Positions 16,171 through 23,185 of a stretch of DNA of 64,000 bases are shown piece after piece. Under the pieces are notes generated by a model that had not been told where the DNA came from, ran no database searches, and worked only from the letters and a program-made list of their open reading frames with translations. A program made the position numbers and the translations under genes. Location: contig CAZLVF010000005.1 of assembly GCA_964562925.1 (NCBI GenBank), positions 1-64,000 on the forward strand, written 5' to 3'. Positions within the stretch are counted from its first letter, which is position 1; every line of letters begins with the position of its first letter. Source of the DNA: CAVXDP01 sp964562925 (GTDB lineage Archaea > Thermoproteota > Bathyarchaeia > 40CM-2-53-6 > CAVXDP01).

Positions 16171-16356
16171 TTATCTCTTACTTCTCAGAACCCCGCCTGT
16201 AGCAAAATTCGTTTTCAACATCTCGTCAAACTCGATCCAGACAGACTCTTTTGGAACACTAAAGATCTCCACGATAGCATCGGTTATTGCCTTCACCAAC
16301 TTCTCTCGCTGCTCTTCTGTCTTCCCCTCAAGATAATGTATCTCAACAAACGGCAT
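16171..16356 (-). CDS. 4-oxalocrotonate tautomerase family protein
   Basis: The 61-residue product starts MPFVEIHYLEGKTEEQREKL. Pro2 becomes the N-terminal catalytic proline after Met removal, as in 4-OT enzymes, and the first strand plus long helix fit the beta-alpha-beta monomer. The start is taken at ATG 16356; the nine residues in front of it would block the proline. The substrate is unknown, since this family has many roles. It lies antisense between uL30 and uL15, apparently an insertion in the cluster. Confidence 0.75.
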   Translation of the reverse strand: MPFVEIHYLEGKTEEQREKLVKAITDAIVEIFSVPKESVWIEFDEMLKTNFATGGVLRSKR

Positions 16357-16518
16357 CGACACATCACATCTACATGGTTGCATCTCTCGCCAATATATGA
16401 GTTTCCAACCATGGAACCCCTCGTTCGCCGCGCATATATGGAGTCATTGCGGTTGTCTCCGTCAAGCATGTATCCAGGTTGAAGATTGATGACACCTTCT
16501 GACACGTTGGATTAACTG

Positions 16519-16782
16519 ATGACCAAAAAAGTTGTAACCGTGGAGTCTTCTGAACCTGTGATGAAAGCACTTCAGAAGATAGTTGAGAAAGGCAAACCTG
16601 TAGGCATTTTGACTGAGTGAGACACTATCAGAAAGTGTGTAGAGGGAAAAGAGGTTCTGAAGGCAATAATGAGTAATATTATGTCTCGCCCCCTCATAAC
16701 AGCACATCCTAAAATTAACGCGTTCGAAGCTCTGGAGACAATGCGTAGGAAGAAGATTAGACGCCTACCGGTCGTTGAGTAA
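16519..16782 (+). pseudogene. Decayed CBS-domain gene
   Basis: Conceptual translation gives recognisable CBS-pair pieces: GKPVGILTE, then a TGA at 16618-16620 where this family usually has Arg (TER), then DTIRKCVEGKEV, IMSRPLITAHPKINAFEALE and RRKKIRRLPVVE ending at TAA 16780-16782. The middle of the first CBS domain and everything after the second are missing. One CGA-to-TGA change, an internal deletion and truncation indicate decay. It lies just upstream of uL15 in the uL30-uL15 interruption. Confidence 0.7.
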
Positions 16783-16870
16783 GTTTCCGAAAAAAGTTTA
16801 TCTCACCCAACCAACTTTTCTCGTTGTCGACGCGTGATATGAAAGAGCTTTCACTCCGAGGAGCATAACT

Positions 16871-17311
16871 TTGGCCAGAAGATCTCGAAAAGCTAGACGC
16901 CTACGCGGCTCTAGGACACATGGTTGGGGGAGATCCGGACAGCATAGAGATAGTGGCATGCAGGGTGGAAGAGGAAAGTCGGGCTGGTGCAAGCACAAGT
17001 GGACTCACGTTGTCAAGTATGAACCTGGAAGATTTGGAAAGCTAGGATTCCGAAGCCCAACAACTAAAGGTATATTGAGAACAATAAACGTCGGCGAACT
17101 CGAAAGGCTCTCTCAACAGGAAGGAGCGGCTCAAGCAGGGGGCGCCATCACTAGACTCGACCTGTCGAAGCTTGGATATGAGAAACTTCTGGGCGAGGGT
17201 AGAGTTGGCATGACGCTTGAAGTCATAGTAAATGAATGGTCCAAGACCGCGGAGAAGAAGGTACAAGAATCCGGGGGAAGATTGGTTGCCCCAGAGAAGA
17301 GCAGCGTGTGA
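16871..17311 (+). CDS. rpl15: 50S ribosomal protein uL15
   Basis: The archaeal uL15 N-terminus RKARRLRGSRTHGWGRSGQH is followed by the conserved GRGKSGWCKHKWTHVVKYEP. It starts at TTG 16871 and has 146 residues. The stop lies three bases before secY, the standard archaeal order. Confidence 0.95.
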   Translation: MARRSRKARRLRGSRTHGWGRSGQHRDSGMQGGRGKSGWCKHKWTHVVKYEPGRFGKLGFRSPTTKGILRTINVGELERLSQQEGAAQAGGAITRLDLSKLGYEKLLGEGRVGMTLEVIVNEWSKTAEKKVQESGGRLVAPEKSSV

Positions 17312-17314
17312 TAA

Positions 17315-18736
17315 ATGGTAAGGTTCATCGACATCTTCAAGCCCCTTGCTAGGTTCACCCCTAATATCTCATCCCCTGAACGGAAGGTTGCGTTTAACGA
17401 GAAACTTTTCTGGACACTGATAGTTCTAGTAGCCTATCTTGTGATGGCTGAGGTGCCCCTCTACGGAGTAGGCGAGGGAGGTGCTGAAGACCCCTTCGGA
17501 GCCATGAGGGTCATATTCGCGTCGAATCGTGGCACATTGATGGAGCTCGGGATAGGCCCCATAGTCACGGCTGGGCTGATCCTCCAAGTCCTCTCAGGCT
17601 CGAAGATGATCAATATTGACATGAGCAACCCTGAGGATAGATCGCTATTCACTAGCGCCAGCAAGATCCTTGCGGTTGTGATGACCATCTTCGAGGCCCT
17701 GGCTTACATTATAGGAGGCGCCTACGGGAAACTAGCGGTTCAAGCCCAGTTCATAATTATAATCCAACTCGTCGCCGCCGGGGTAGTCCTAATGCTTCTA
17801 GACGAGCTCCTACAGAAGGGTTGGGGTATTGGAAGTGGCATAAGCCTCTTCATAGCGGCCGGCGTAGCCCAGAGGATCTGGTGGGATAGCATCGCACCTA
17901 TAAGCCCAGTGGCGGATGAGAAGTATCTTGGAGCACTGATCGCTTTCTCTCAATCACTCCAGAACTGGGAGGGGTGGAGACAAGCCTTCTATAGGCCTGA
18001 AGGTCTGCCAAGCATGATAGGCTTCTTAACCACTATAGGCGTCGTTATCGTGATCGTGTATCTCAACGGCCTTCAGGTTCAGGTCCCTGTCTCCTACGCT
18101 AAGTATAGAGGTTTCAGGGGGAAGTTTCCAATCAAGTTGCTATATGTCTCGAACATCCCAGTAATCTTCGCTGCAGCGCTCTTCGGAAACATATATTTCA
18201 TCTCACAGATTGTCTGGTCAAAGTACAACCAGGCTGGCACAAACTTTTGGTTGAACCTGCTTGGGAAGTTCACAATCTCTGGCGAACGATATGAACCGAG
18301 TGGAGGCCTCGTGTACTACGTTGTCGCTCCAGGAAACCTGTCGGCTGTTGGTCAGGACCCGGTAAGAGCTATCGCGTACGCGGCTCTAATGATTGCCACA
18401 TGCGTCTTCTTCGCTGTGACGTGGGTTGAGGTAGGCGGCATGGACTCGAGGACCGTCGCGAAACAGCTCGTTGATTCCGGAATGCAGGTTGAAGGTTTCA
18501 GAAGATCCTACTCGTCGATCCAACAGCTTCTCTCAAAGTATATACCCACGGTGACTGTCCTAGGGGGACTGCTCGTAGGAAGCTTAGCAGCATTCGCAGA
18601 TTTTCTAGGAGCCTTCGGATCCGGAACAGGAATCCTTCTCACAGTTGGTATTATCGAACAATACTACCAGTTGCTCGCCCGAGAGAGAATCGTCGAAATG
18701 TACCCGGCTGTCAGAGGCCTCCTAGGAAAGGGATAA
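17315..18736 (+). CDS. secY: Preprotein translocase subunit SecY
   Basis: SecY is the channel of the Sec translocon in the cytoplasmic membrane. The 473-residue protein has ten hydrophobic segments. The plug/TM2 region is at DRSLFTSASKILAVVM, and the cytosolic loop VSYAKYRGFRGKFPIKLLYV contacts the ribosome. The C-terminal LGAFGSGTGILLTVGIIEQY is conserved. The start at ATG 17315 follows uL15 closely. In this cluster the last r-protein and the translocon are co-transcribed, linking ribosome and membrane insertion. Confidence 0.97.
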   Translation: MVRFIDIFKPLARFTPNISSPERKVAFNEKLFWTLIVLVAYLVMAEVPLYGVGEGGAEDPFGAMRVIFASNRGTLMELGIGPIVTAGLILQVLSGSKMINIDMSNPEDRSLFTSASKILAVVMTIFEALAYIIGGAYGKLAVQAQFIIIIQLVAAGVVLMLLDELLQKGWGIGSGISLFIAAGVAQRIWWDSIAPISPVADEKYLGALIAFSQSLQNWEGWRQAFYRPEGLPSMIGFLTTIGVVIVIVYLNGLQVQVPVSYAKYRGFRGKFPIKLLYVSNIPVIFAAALFGNIYFISQIVWSKYNQAGTNFWLNLLGKFTISGERYEPSGGLVYYVVAPGNLSAVGQDPVRAIAYAALMIATCVFFAVTWVEVGGMDSRTVAKQLVDSGMQVEGFRRSYSSIQQLLSKYIPTVTVLGGLLVGSLAAFADFLGAFGSGTGILLTVGIIEQYYQLLARERIVEMYPAVRGLLGKG

Positions 18737-18740
18737 CCAC

Positions 18741-19325
18741 GTGAAGACAGTCATCTTGACAGGAATACCAGGTGCTGGCAAGACCACAATCATCAAAGAG
18801 CTGGAGACACTGGCGAAAGATGAAGGAATGAGACTCGTCACATTGAACTTCGGGACAGCAATAAGTGAACTTTACAGGAAGTCTGGGATCAGCATTCATA
18901 GGGATGAAATGAGGCGCCAGCACATCGACAAGCAGAAGAAGATGCAGATAAAAGCAGCAAGATCCATCGCTAAGAAGGTTAAGAACGGAGTTCTGTTGGT
19001 TGATACTCACATGTTTATTAGAACGAAGAGCGGATTCTGGCCGGGTCTACCTGGACCCGTTCTTGCAGCCTTGAAACCCTCATTACTGGTTCTACTGGAG
19101 GCTTCTCCTGAAGAGATCGTTAAGAGACGTGAAGGAGACTCATCTAGGATGAGAGATAAGGTGACTATGTACGAGGTTATGTCAGATCTAGACTGGGCAA
19201 GGGCCACAGCCTCCTCATGCGCCACACTTACAGGTGCACCGGTCAAGATTCTAACGAACGAACCTGGAAAACAGCATGAAGCAGCAAAGGAACTCTTTGA
19301 ATCGATCAAGGAACTTGGAGGATAG
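18741..19325 (+). CDS. adkA: Archaeal adenylate kinase
   Basis: This converts AMP and ATP to ADP. The P-loop GIPGAGKTT is at residues 8-16, and the 194-residue chain lacks the bacterial LID, as archaeal AdkA does. Other marks are VLLVDTHMFIRTKSGFWPGL and KPSLLVLLEASPEEIVKRR. It starts at GTG 18741, four bases after secY, the normal archaeal neighbour. Confidence 0.94.
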   Translation: MKTVILTGIPGAGKTTIIKELETLAKDEGMRLVTLNFGTAISELYRKSGISIHRDEMRRQHIDKQKKMQIKAARSIAKKVKNGVLLVDTHMFIRTKSGFWPGLPGPVLAALKPSLLVLLEASPEEIVKRREGDSSRMRDKVTMYEVMSDLDWARATASSCATLTGAPVKILTNEPGKQHEAAKELFESIKELGG

Positions 19326-19331
19326 CAATTT

Positions 19332-19862
19332 TTGGGGTTCATAGAAGATTTCTTTGCCTTCGTAAACGCAGCCCTAACCCCTTACGGGTCAGTACCCCAG
19401 TCTACGTTTCTCATCCTAGGGGTGGCTTTGGCGCTCTCGTTAGCCAGCACAACAGCGAACCGCTTCTTGGTTGATGTTGAAAAGATGAAGTCGATCTCGG
19501 AGGAGGTCAAGGCTTGGAGAACCGAGATGGATAGAGCAAAGAAGAGTAACGACAAGAAGTTGATGGCTAAGGTAACGAAGAAACAGGAGGCTATGATGAA
19601 GCTTCAGAGCAGGATGATGTGGGATAGGATGAAGGTAAGCTTCATCTTCATAGTTCCATTCTACATAATCTTCATAGTCCTCAGCAAGTTTTACGGCAAC
19701 GTTGACGTGGCGCTATCACCCTTTACGATCCCGATGCTTCTAACCGGCCCAGCAAACGCCGCCGGCGGGATAGAGCTAGCTTACGTTTCATGGTATATCA
19801 TATGCTCTTTCTCTATCAGCCTGCCCCTCTCAAGGTTGTTTGGAATAAACCCTGAAGATTGA
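19332..19862 (+). CDS. DUF106/EMC3-like membrane insertase
   Basis: The 176-residue protein belongs to the archaeal DUF106 group, distant relatives of YidC/Oxa1 and EMC3 that help insert membrane proteins. It has an N-terminal hydrophobic helix, a charged coiled coil SEEVKAWRTEMDRAKKSNDK with QSRMMWDRMKVSFIF following, and two C-terminal helices with WYIICSFSISLPLSRLFGI. It starts at TTG 19332. Position directly after secY-adkA supports the role. Confidence 0.88.
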   Translation: MGFIEDFFAFVNAALTPYGSVPQSTFLILGVALALSLASTTANRFLVDVEKMKSISEEVKAWRTEMDRAKKSNDKKLMAKVTKKQEAMMKLQSRMMWDRMKVSFIFIVPFYIIFIVLSKFYGNVDVALSPFTIPMLLTGPANAAGGIELAYVSWYIICSFSISLPLSRLFGINPED

Positions 19863-19925
19863 AGGACGATACTGCTGAGATCGAAGCTCTTCCAGCTGCA
19901 AGCTAGTCTTCAGTAGCTGTTCACT

Positions 19926-20504
19926 ATGCCAAACCGAAGGAAACTAGCAGACCCCAAGAGTATTGTGATAACTATCGGCGGCCTGCATGGAACGGGAAAG
20001 ACTACATACGCGAGAGCTCTCGCGCAGGATTTAGGGTTGAGGCACATCTCTGCTGGACAACTCTTCAGAGATATCGCGAAAGAGAAGAACCTAAGTCTTG
20101 AGGAATTAAACGACCTCGCATGTTCAGATCCAAAGATCGATCAACTCATCGATCAGAGAACTCGAGAGGAGGCCGAGAAGGGGGGAACAATCATCGACGG
20201 ACAGTTAGCCTCGGCCATAGCCGGCGACAAAGCCGACCTCCGTATTCTGATCACGGCTCCCGAAAGAGTTAGAATGGAAAGGATATCAAGAAGAGACGCT
20301 ATACCCTTTGAAGAAGTTGTTAAGAAAACAACTGAAAGGGAAAGATCTGAACGAGAGCGCTACAGAAGATACTACAGACTCGACGTATCTGACAGCTCGA
20401 TCTATGACATAGTCGTCGACACGGGCATGAGAACGATTGAAGAGACGATGAAAATCCTTAAGAGCGCTATAGAGGACTACATCGAAAAACAGTCTCAGAG
20501 ATGA
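19926..20504 (+). CDS. cmk: Cytidylate kinase, archaeal type
   Basis: The P-loop is GGLHGTGKTT (residues 18-27), followed by LRHISAGQLFRDIAKEKN and the lid-like arginines RRDAIPFEEVVKKTTERE. It phosphorylates CMP/dCMP. The 192 residues and its place between DUF106 and eL14 match archaeal clusters. It starts at ATG 19926. Confidence 0.92.
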   Translation: MPNRRKLADPKSIVITIGGLHGTGKTTYARALAQDLGLRHISAGQLFRDIAKEKNLSLEELNDLACSDPKIDQLIDQRTREEAEKGGTIIDGQLASAIAGDKADLRILITAPERVRMERISRRDAIPFEEVVKKTTERERSERERYRRYYRLDVSDSSIYDIVVDTGMRTIEETMKILKSAIEDYIEKQSQR

Positions 20505-20510
20505 ACCGCG

Positions 20511-20786
20511 ATGCCAGCGATAGAGATCGGAAGGATCTGTGTAAGAACATCTGGTAGAGAGAAGGGAAGGAAATGCGTGATAGTAGACGTAATCGACAAG
20601 AACTATGTAGTTGTCACCGGACCTGAGTCGCTGACCGGGGTAAGACGTAGACGATCAAATCTGAAACATGTTCAAGCGACTGAAGAGATCCTCGATGTCA
20701 AGAAAGGAGCCGCGGACGAGGAAGTTGTAAAAGCTGCTGAGAAGAAAAAGAAAGTTGATTTCCTCAAAACACCACAAAGTGGTTGA
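20511..20786 (+). CDS. rpl14e: 50S ribosomal protein eL14
   Basis: The 91-residue protein begins MPAIEIGRICVRTSGREKGR, the KOW-like start of archaeal eL14, followed by CVIVDVIDKNYVVVTGP and RRRRSNLKHVQATEE. It follows cmk by six bases. cbf5, which normally comes next, is about 1 kb away, separated by two minus-strand genes. Confidence 0.93.
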   Translation: MPAIEIGRICVRTSGREKGRKCVIVDVIDKNYVVVTGPESLTGVRRRRSNLKHVQATEEILDVKKGAADEEVVKAAEKKKKVDFLKTPQSG

Positions 20787-20807
20787 GGTCCGCTGATGTG
20801 ATGCCGC

Positions 20808-21089
20808 TCACTTAGGATGAGGTCTCCTAGCAACCTTTACCTCGTCAAAACTATGAACGCTGGCGCCGATATCCTCCACGCACTTTCTAACGGTCTCGAT
20901 ATCTATGTCGGTTCCGTCTATTGATATCTTGACGCTCTCTGTGTCCTGATCGATCTCAGCCAAAGTCACGTTCACATCATCGACACCGTGACATAACGCA
21001 AGCTTCGTAGCCAGCTCGTACATCGGAGGATCATGAGGCTTCAGAACGTCCAAAACCAGCCTTTTCACCTGTGGGTCGTGACCGGTCAA
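20808..21089 (-). CDS. DUF211 family protein
   Basis: The 93-residue protein matches the archaeal DUF211 family: RLVLDVLKPHDPPMYELATK, then VDDVNVTLAEIDQDTESVKI, the ferredoxin-like alpha/beta pattern, ending VKVARRPHPK. The role is unknown; related structures suggest a small ACT-like regulatory fold. It lies 61 bases beyond the VIT-family gene on the same strand and converges with eL14. Confidence 0.85.
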   Translation of the reverse strand: MTGHDPQVKRLVLDVLKPHDPPMYELATKLALCHGVDDVNVTLAEIDQDTESVKISIDGTDIDIETVRKCVEDIGASVHSFDEVKVARRPHPK

Positions 21090-21150
21090 CTCTTTTCACC
21101 AACCCTCTGATAGTCTAGGGTCAAAATATCTACGTTCCGGTCGAATCGGG

Positions 21151-21738
21151 TCAGAGCCACCCTATCAGCCAACTTAGTAGGGCCGCGGCCATCCCCACGA
21201 CAATCATACGGCCACCGGACCGTAACATACTCTCCTTCGAAATCCTACCAAGAAACACTCCGAGTAGAAAAAGGATGCACATTATAGAGACGATCGAATA
21301 CCAAACAGCCTTATCTACAGAGATGAAACCTGCTAGGTTTAGGAAGAACGGGATTATTGGAACCACGGCGGCTAACATTGGTGAGATGCCATCGACTAAG
21401 GCGACCCAGAGCGTTGCCACCTTCATTGCTCTGCCATGAACCGATTTACTAACGTCCGCGAGCATAGCCTTCTTTATAGAATGAAGCCTTCTCCTCCGCT
21501 CCGCTCTCTCAGTCAAGTAGGCTCCAGAGAAGCCTGAGGTGCCCATAGCAACAGTAGCTCCTAGGCCGGCGCCTATAACGATCCTAGAGTCAACAGCTCC
21601 GCTACTATAGGCTCCTACGACCACACCAAGTATGGTTATGGCACCGTCGAAGGAGTTTAAGACGAAGTACCTGCGCGAAATACTAGCTACGCCCGAGATT
21701 TTCAGGTAACCCCTAAGTTTTCGAAGGCTTTCCAGCAT
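21151..21738 (-). CDS. VIT1/CCC1-family membrane transporter
   Basis: The 195-residue membrane protein has the VIT family start, RRYFVLNSFDGAITILGVVVG, with the Asp of the first helix that carries metal in iron/manganese transporters, then GTSGFSGAYLTERAERRRRL, and five hydrophobic helices in total. It probably moves divalent metal out of the cytoplasm. It is divergent from cbf5 and transcribed toward DUF211, possibly with it. Confidence 0.8.
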   Translation of the reverse strand: MLESLRKLRGYLKISGVASISRRYFVLNSFDGAITILGVVVGAYSSGAVDSRIVIGAGLGATVAMGTSGFSGAYLTERAERRRRLHSIKKAMLADVSKSVHGRAMKVATLWVALVDGISPMLAAVVPIIPFFLNLAGFISVDKAVWYSIVSIMCILFLLGVFLGRISKESMLRSGGRMIVVGMAAALLSWLIGWL

Positions 21739-21828
21739 TCAGTTGTTTTTCTCCTCGACTTAGAGCAAGCTAGCTGGAATTAAACCCTTTATTATCTCCG
21801 CAACCAACTTAATCTATGGCGACAGGAA

Positions 21829-22874
21829 TTGGCTGTGACTCTTCCATGGATGAGGGTTAGACAAACTCTGATCAAGAGCGAGGATTGGACGGACCCACGC
21901 TATGGATATAGGCCTCAAGAACGGCCTATCCAAGAGCATGTACGCCGTGGAGTTCTAAACTTGGACAAGCCGCCTGGACCTTCGAGCCACGAGGTCGTGG
22001 CATGGGTCAAGAGCATACTCGGGCTGAGACATGCCGGTCACGGAGGAACCCTAGAGATTAACCTGATCGGGGAGACCCCAAGGTTACCGGCGTCCTCCCA
22101 GTAGCCTTCGAAGAAGCGACAAGAGCTGTCCAAGCCTTTCTCCTTTCGGGAAAAGAGTATGTCTGCCTCATGCAGATGCATGCAGAGATACACGAGGACG
22201 AGATCAAAAGAATCCTTCGAGAATTCACTGGAGAGATCTACCAGAAACCTCCTCTCAAAGCCTCTGTGAAACGTGAGGTTAGAAAGAGGCGGATATACAG
22301 TATTGACTTACTCGAGGTTCAAGACAAGCGGGTTCTCTTCAAAGTTGCGTGCCAAGCTGGAACCTATGTTAGAAAGTTATGTTCAGACATAGGAGAAGCC
22401 GTGGGCTCAGGAGCTCATATGAGAGAACTCAGGAGAACCAGAGCTGGACCTTTCACTGAGAACCAGAACCTGTTCAGCTTGTACGATCTCCTTTACGCCA
22501 AGGAGAAGTACGGTGTGGAAGGAGATGAGAAACCCTTAAGAGGAATGATTAGGCCCATGGAAGATTCGTTCGAGTACATTCCAAAGATCTACGTTAAAGA
22601 TTCTGCGGTTGATGCAATCTGCCATGGAGCATCTCTTGCTGCTCCAGGAGTCTCAAAAATCGATTCGGACATCAAACCAAGAAGTTCAGTTGTACTTTTT
22701 ACGTTGAAGGGAGAAGCCGTAGCACTTTCAAAGTCTCTCATCTCCGCGGAGGATATGATGGAAGCAGAGAAAGGGATAGTGAGCGAGACGGTGAGAGTCA
22801 TTATGGCACCCGGAACGTACCCACCGCTCTGGAAGAAGAGAGGAAAAAGAACGATCGTAGACGCTTCGAACTGA
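21829..22874 (+). CDS. cbf5: tRNA/rRNA pseudouridine synthase Cbf5 with a 20-nt mRNA intron
   Basis: Cbf5 is the catalytic subunit of H/ACA RNPs and also acts on tRNA U55. As genomic sequence it looks broken: one frame runs from TTG 21829 through LNLDKPPGPSSHEVVAWVKS and AGHGGTL, then shifts, and the rest, PKVTGVLPVAFEEATR onward with the PUA domain near residues 250-320, is in another frame. Removing 22055-22074 joins the parts as GHGGTLDPKVTGVLPV, including the catalytic Asp, and gives exactly 341 codons plus stop. The junction has a bulge-helix-bulge fold, so I read it as an intron, as known in crenarchaeal cbf5. Coding exons are 21829-22054 and 22075-22874. Confidence 0.92.
22055..22074 (+). 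other. Archaeal BHB intron in cbf5 mRNA, 20 nt
   Basis: The core helix pairs CCCT (22049-22052) with GGGG (22069-22072), three G-C pairs and one G-T. It is flanked by two identical three-base bulges, AGA (22053-22055) and AGA (22073-22075). Inside, GAT pairs with ATC around a seven-base loop. Cutting AG^A at both sites removes 20 nt and restores the frame and the codons for T-L-D-P-K. The outer helix is weak close to the core; GGAGGA (22042-22047) with TCCTCC further down may supply it. Boundaries are ambiguous by up to three bases because AGA is repeated. Confidence 0.82.
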
Positions 22875-22876
22875 AC

Positions 22877-22885
22877 CTTTATACA
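22877..22885 (+). promoter_or_regulatory. TATA box of tRNA-Ser
   Basis: CTTTATACA follows the cbf5 stop by two bases and lies about 38 bases before the tRNA 5' end, leaving a leader of about 10-15 nt for RNase P. Confidence 0.5.
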
Positions 22886-22949
22886 TCGACCCAGAAATCA
22901 GATTGAACCGTCTGCCGACGCCGGGATTCCCGAGCCTGGTACGGGGCAG

Positions 22950-22967
22950 ATCAGAAACGTAGCCCAA
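22950..22967 (+). other. tRNA-Ser intron 1 at position 29/30, 18 nt
   Basis: Non-canonical site inside the anticodon stem. Core helix GGGC (22944-22947) pairs perfectly with GCCC (22962-22965); bulges are AGA (22948-22950) and AAG (22966-22968), cut after the second base of each. The intron has only a terminal loop, with no inner helix. Confidence 0.85.
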
Positions 22968-22975
22968 GCCTGGAG

Positions 22976-22986
22976 ACCAGCTCGAT
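22976..22986 (+). other. tRNA-Ser intron 2 at position 37/38, 11 nt
   Basis: Canonical position after the anticodon. Core CTGG (22970-22973) pairs with CTCG (22981-22984) with one mismatch; bulges are AGA (22974-22976) and ATA (22985-22987), with a four-base loop. At 11 nt it is very short. The boundary could shift by one base because A occurs at both ends. Confidence 0.8.
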
Positions 22987-23042
22987 AGCCTGTGGTCCTA
23001 ACGGGCCTCGAGGGTTCAAATCCCTCTCCCGGCGCCACACTC

Positions 23043-23064
23043 TCGGCTCATATTTCTTTCTTTT
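23043..23064 (+). terminator. T-rich terminator after tRNA-Ser
   Basis: A pyrimidine stretch, TTTCTTTCTTTTTCT at 23050-23064, starts about 13 bases after the CCA end. Archaeal RNA polymerase stops at such T tracts without needing a hairpin. Confidence 0.4.
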
Positions 23065-23185
23065 TCTGCATCAAAGCGAGGCAACAAGGGCCCTTGTTCG
23101 TATCTCTAGAAAAATGTGATATTCTTCGATGGCTTTGGCGCTCTACCCGCACTAGTTTCTATTGACCTCTTATATCAATAGTTTA

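Larger units (their letters stand above)
22920..23037 (+). tRNA. tRNA-Ser(GGA) with two introns and encoded CCA
   Basis: The 118-base gene yields an 89-nt class II tRNA once two introns are removed. Acceptor GCCGGGA (22920-22926) pairs with TCCCGGC (23027-23033), discriminator G, CCA at 23035-23037. D arm CCCG/CGGG with loop AGCCTGGTA. Anticodon stem CAGGC/GCCTG exists only after removal of 22950-22967 and 22976-22986; the loop is then CTGGAGA with anticodon GGA at 22972-22974. Variable arm GGTCC-TAAC-GGGCC, T arm GAGGG-TTCAAAT-CCCTC. The G discriminator and the long variable arm agree with serine. All stems are complete. Confidence 0.93.

Noticed and set aside
21829..22874. cbf5 as a frameshifted pseudogene
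   Set aside because: Removal of exactly 20 nt restores the catalytic motif, frame and length, and the borders have matching AGA bulges with a paired core. Decay would not leave this pattern.
22976..22992. CTCGATA read as a tRNA-Ser(CGA) anticodon loop
   Set aside because: The flanking bases do not pair; only the reading with two introns and loop CTGGAGA gives a complete anticodon stem.
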